From the NCBI GenBank assembly GCA_013213785.1, contig JABSPZ010000009.1, positions 124,001 through 188,000 on the forward strand: a stretch of DNA of 64,000 nt. Reading direction: 5' to 3'. The translations under genes were made by a program, and so were the position numbers. The notes under the pieces are model-generated. The model was given only the letters and a program-made list of their open reading frames with translations. It was not told the origin of the DNA and made no database searches. Shown one piece after another: positions 61,400 to 64,000 of the stretch. The stretch is from Henriciella sp. (GTDB taxonomy: Bacteria; Pseudomonadota; Alphaproteobacteria; Caulobacterales; Hyphomonadaceae). Every line of letters starts with the position of its first letter. The stretch's first letter is position 1.

Positions 61400-63169
61400 C
61401 TACCAAGTGACCGCGTAAGACGGCGAGTTTAGAACCAGTGCGACTGCTGTCTGGACCATATCTTCTTGATCTGCCGCTGTGTTCTCAGGGCTATTGGTTC
61501 GGATCTCAACGGTGCTGATAATATCAACAATGTCGGCTTTCTCGGCCGCAGCCATGCGCCCACCGGTCAACAAACTGTCTAAGTGGTCTACCAAAGCAGT
61601 CGGATCATCCACCAGCGCGAGTTCGTCGCCATAATCTGGTGTATACGTGGCGATGTCTCGGTCACGCTGAGAGGCTCTGTCGAAAGCAAAGTCAGTCATG
61701 AAATTCAGATAGCCCACCGAGCTACTTTCATTGACGATCTGAAACTCTGGCACGGTAATATTGCGATCGCCTGCGTTCGTGCCGGGGGCGACATATCCGG
61801 GACGGTAGAAGTTGAACACTGAGGGCGAACGGAAGGCCTGCTGGCCAAGCGCGTTCTCTGAACTTCGTGTATTGCGCAGCCGCCGCTCATTCCCAGCATC
61901 TACGCCGCTAACATCAAATGCCCGCGCCCAGTGCGTGAAACGTAGAATAGGCTCGCGGACTTTCCCGCTGAGGACGGTGCCGCCACTGGGCTCATCAAGG
62001 AATGTTGAATCGTCCAGGAGAACAGCGGCGAGCGTTGCTTGTAAGTCGCCGCGTTGGCCGTTTCCAAACGTGCGTCCCCCCGCCGCGGTATAGCGGCCTG
62101 TTTCAAAGGCATTTGAGACCCGTCCGACATAAGCCGGAGATGGATCTGATTGCGTAAACCGTTGGATCAGCTGACGCGACACGAATGGTGCAACATTTGG
62201 ATGTTCGAAGATCGTATCAAGCGCGCGATCAATACTTTCCGTGCCCGACGTGCCCTCCGGAATCGTCGTCCCAAGGAATGATTTTGCGAGCTCGGAATGA
62301 TGCTCGGGATACATTTCCATCGGATTGATGGGGCCGTCTTGTGGGTCATCCCAAAAATCACCGCCTGCGAAAGACAGACCTGTAAACACGCGGGCAAGAC
62401 CCTCAATGTCGTCATTGGTATAGGTCTCGACTTGCTGCCCTTGAGCGTCGAGCTTGGGAGTCCCGTCCATGTTGAGCTCGATCAAGCCAATCGAGAACAG
62501 CTGCAGGATTTCGCGCGCATAATTTTCGTCAGGCATACGCCCCGCGCCTGGATCGCCTTTGCGGTTTCTGAGATAAGTCAGCCACTGTCCCATAGCAGGC
62601 GAATAGGTGACCTCTTCTAGCAGGTCGCGATAGTTCCCGAACGCGTTGCGGATCATGATGTCCTGATAGTAAGCGCGCGTTGGTTGGTCGTCGTCCGCAA
62701 CGTCTGAGTAAACTAAGATTTGCGAGAGCGCGAAGGCCATACGCTGGCGCAATTGGTCATTCGCCGTCACGATGTGATCCCAATAGAGTTCGTCGATCCG
62801 AAAGTAATCTAGTCGACCATCAGGGTTACGTGGCTGCGCCAATAGCTCTGGCATTGTGAGGGTTGTGCTCTTTGAGAATTCTGAAGCCAGCCAGTCCGCT
62901 GCATCACCGCCATTCAGCGACGCAATCTCGCTTTTCGACCCGCCAAACGTGGCTCGAGCGAGGAAACGCGAGGCTTCCACTTCACTATCTATCTTAGAAG
63001 ACGGTTCGGCTGGCGGTGCACTGCCGCCTCCGCCGCTTCCACCACCACCCCCTGAAACAGGCGGGGTAGGGGGTACAGACGACCCACCGCCACCGCCACC
63101 GCCACACGCGGCAGCGAACAAACTTGCAGCAACAATTACGGATGCTTTTGGAAAGCGTAACGCACTCAT
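61400..63169 (-). CDS. DUF1800 domain lipoprotein
   Basis: A 589-residue protein. ATG 63169 with GAGGGACGG upstream gives a lipoprotein signal (VIVAASLFAAACGG); the track's 63190 is a GTG. A 38-residue Gly/Pro/Ser linker (SSVPPTPPVSGGGGGSGGGG) leads to a helical DUF1800 domain (ASRFLARATFGGSKSEI, RMAFALSQILVYSD, YAREILQLFSIGL, HPNVAPFVSRQLIQRF). Operon with DUF1501. Function unknown, probably surface or periplasmic. Confidence 0.9.
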   Translation of the reverse strand: MSALRFPKASVIVAASLFAAACGGGGGGGSSVPPTPPVSGGGGGSGGGGSAPPAEPSSKIDSEVEASRFLARATFGGSKSEIASLNGGDAADWLASEFSKSTTLTMPELLAQPRNPDGRLDYFRIDELYWDHIVTANDQLRQRMAFALSQILVYSDVADDDQPTRAYYQDIMIRNAFGNYRDLLEEVTYSPAMGQWLTYLRNRKGDPGAGRMPDENYAREILQLFSIGLIELNMDGTPKLDAQGQQVETYTNDDIEGLARVFTGLSFAGGDFWDDPQDGPINPMEMYPEHHSELAKSFLGTTIPEGTSGTESIDRALDTIFEHPNVAPFVSRQLIQRFTQSDPSPAYVGRVSNAFETGRYTAAGGRTFGNGQRGDLQATLAAVLLDDSTFLDEPSGGTVLSGKVREPILRFTHWARAFDVSGVDAGNERRLRNTRSSENALGQQAFRSPSVFNFYRPGYVAPGTNAGDRNITVPEFQIVNESSSVGYLNFMTDFAFDRASQRDRDIATYTPDYGDELALVDDPTALVDHLDSLLTGGRMAAAEKADIVDIISTVEIRTNSPENTAADQEDMVQTAVALVLNSPSYAVTW

Positions 63170-63377
63170 AAAACCGTCCCTCATACTCACTTAATCGTTC
63201 GTACTACGGGTTTTAGTCGGCGTAAAAAGCTAAGTCTTTGTAACGCGGAGTAGTTGATTTCGATACGTGCCTCAAAGCCTTGTTAACCATAGAATTTTTC
63301 AGGTTTCTTTGAAACTTTTTTAATCTCCGAGACGACGGAAATGATTGGTAATCCTTGATTTAGAGCGACCGATTCCA

Positions 63378-64000
63378 TCAGGGCGTGATGATCAACTTGC
63401 CGACGACCTTACGGTTTTGTAGCTCTCGAAAGCCGTCCAGCGTCTGTTCTAAAGGCAGACTCGCATGGACATAAGGCCGAGTTTTTCCTTCGCGCGCCCA
63501 GTCCCAAATCTGTTTCACATTCTCTCGTCCGCGCTCTGGAAATTGGCGGCCATATTCACCCGCGCGAACCCCAACAACAGAGAAGCCTTTGATCAGAGGC
63601 ATATTCGTCGCGACATTCGCGATGCGCCCGGAGGTGAAGCCGATGACCAGTAAGCGACCATCAAAGGCGATGCATCGCACGCTCTCATCGAATATATCTC
63701 CGCCGACCGGATCATAAATCACATCTGCGCCGCGACCATCGGTCAGGTCTTTGACTTTAGTTCGGAACCCATCCGCTGTGTTAATGACATGATCGGCGCC
63801 ATAGGCTTTCACTTTTGTCAGTTTTTCATCGCTGCCGCCGGTTGCGATCACGGTTGCGCCCAGCAGTTTTCCCACATCGACAGCCGCCATGCCGACGCCG
63901 CCGCTTGCGCCATGCACGAGCAGCGTCTCGCCAGCTTGCAATCGGCCGCGCCGCACCAGAGACACATACGCGGTGAGGTAGGCAGCCGAATAAGAGGCCG
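63378..64000 (-). CDS. NADPH:quinone oxidoreductase-family protein, N terminus beyond window
   Basis: The frame is open through base 64000, so the track's GTG start at 63965 is internal; upstream codons read ASYSAAYLTAY. It is a zinc-free MDR enzyme: nucleotide loop LLVHGASGGVGMAAVD, then ATVIATGGSDEKLTKVKAYGADHVINT and the C-terminal HASLPLEQTLDGFRELQNRKVVGKLII. It would reduce quinones or enones with NADPH. The 187 bp before the DUF1800 start hold a weak GTTTC/GAAAC hairpin and no gene. Confidence 0.92.
   Translation of the reverse strand, partial: ASYSAAYLTAYVSLVRRGRLQAGETLLVHGASGGVGMAAVDVGKLLGATVIATGGSDEKLTKVKAYGADHVINTADGFRTKVKDLTDGRGADVIYDPVGGDIFDESVRCIAFDGRLLVIGFTSGRIANVATNMPLIKGFSVVGVRAGEYGRQFPERGRENVKQIWDWAREGKTRPYVHASLPLEQTLDGFRELQNRKVVGKLIITP

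Noticed and set aside
1-64000. CRISPR array, insertion sequence or prophage
   Set aside because: No regularly spaced repeats, transposase, terminal inverted repeats or phage structural genes were seen; the lone RusA-like gene is not enough.

Overview
The window is typical alphaproteobacterial chromosome, most like a marine, heterotrophic member of the Caulobacterales/Hyphomonadaceae. The lineage call rests on four things: a circularly permuted two-piece tmRNA gene next to an alpha-type SspB adaptor, a 180-kDa class NAD-glutamate dehydrogenase, ExoD and DUF1800/DUF1501 families, and a TonB-receptor/P450/PQQ-dehydrogenase style of metabolism. Genes are dense, mostly in short operons of one to four. 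I see no prophage, insertion sequence, CRISPR array or plasmid function. Lineage is inferred from gene content, not from a search.

Layout. 0-8.4 kb: tail of an ATP-dependent DNA ligase, an EamA exporter coupled to an AmpD-type amidase, a SDR-GST-metallo-beta-lactamase operon, RNase P RNA (rnpB), two small envelope proteins, a Gfo/Idh-cysQ pair and a TetR regulator. 8.6-18.3 kb: a bicarbonate transporter/PII-like pair (sbtA-sbtB), inorganic pyrophosphatase, a 2OG-oxygenase-like protein, a two-gene molybdenum hydroxylase (iorAB type), lipoamide dehydrogenase and several small membrane proteins including DsbB. 18.3-26.5 kb: ExoD, tRNA-Leu(CAA), an unrecognised large membrane protein, hemH-rusA, a divergent HxlR/MAPEG pair, a Sel1-like exported protein and ssrA-sspB-thioesterase. 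26.6-34.7 kb: two exported peptidase-type proteins, a LysR regulator divergent from a CMD gene with DoxX-YHS beyond it, a beta-barrel protein and nudC. 34.7-42.6 kb: SRP RNA (ffs), dnaX-ybaB, then a block (Kef-type antiporter, TetR, CYP153-like P450) that separates ybaB from recR, then a PQQ-type sugar dehydrogenase. 42.7-50.7 kb: a TonB-dependent receptor divergent from queC-queE-queD, a PhoX phosphatase and an AI-2E family permease. 50.9-64 kb: NAD-GDH, GST-queG-mtgA, a TPR protein, a nucleoside-sugar-epimerase-like protein, the DUF1800-DUF1501 pair and a partial quinone oxidoreductase.

Themes. Core RNA biology is concentrated here: rnpB, ssrA and ffs lie within about 31 kb, and ssrA sits directly upstream of the adaptor (SspB) that recognises the tag it encodes. 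Queuosine synthesis is represented by queCED and queG in two places. Several regulator/target units have visible inverted repeats: LysR box before the LysR/CMD pair, TTAGGG-N6-CCCTAA before the P450-TetR operon, two TAGTAACTA sites between HxlR and MAPEG, a CRP-like palindrome between the TonB receptor and queC. Seven of fourteen convergent gene pairs share exactly four bases, so each stop codon lies inside the other.

I did not find a clearly unprecedented system. The observations most worth following are the sbtAB pair in an apparently non-photosynthetic organism, the ssrA-sspB linkage, the tail-to-tail overlap pattern, the unknown tRNA-adjacent membrane protein, and a small unannotated ORF between the GDH and GST genes.
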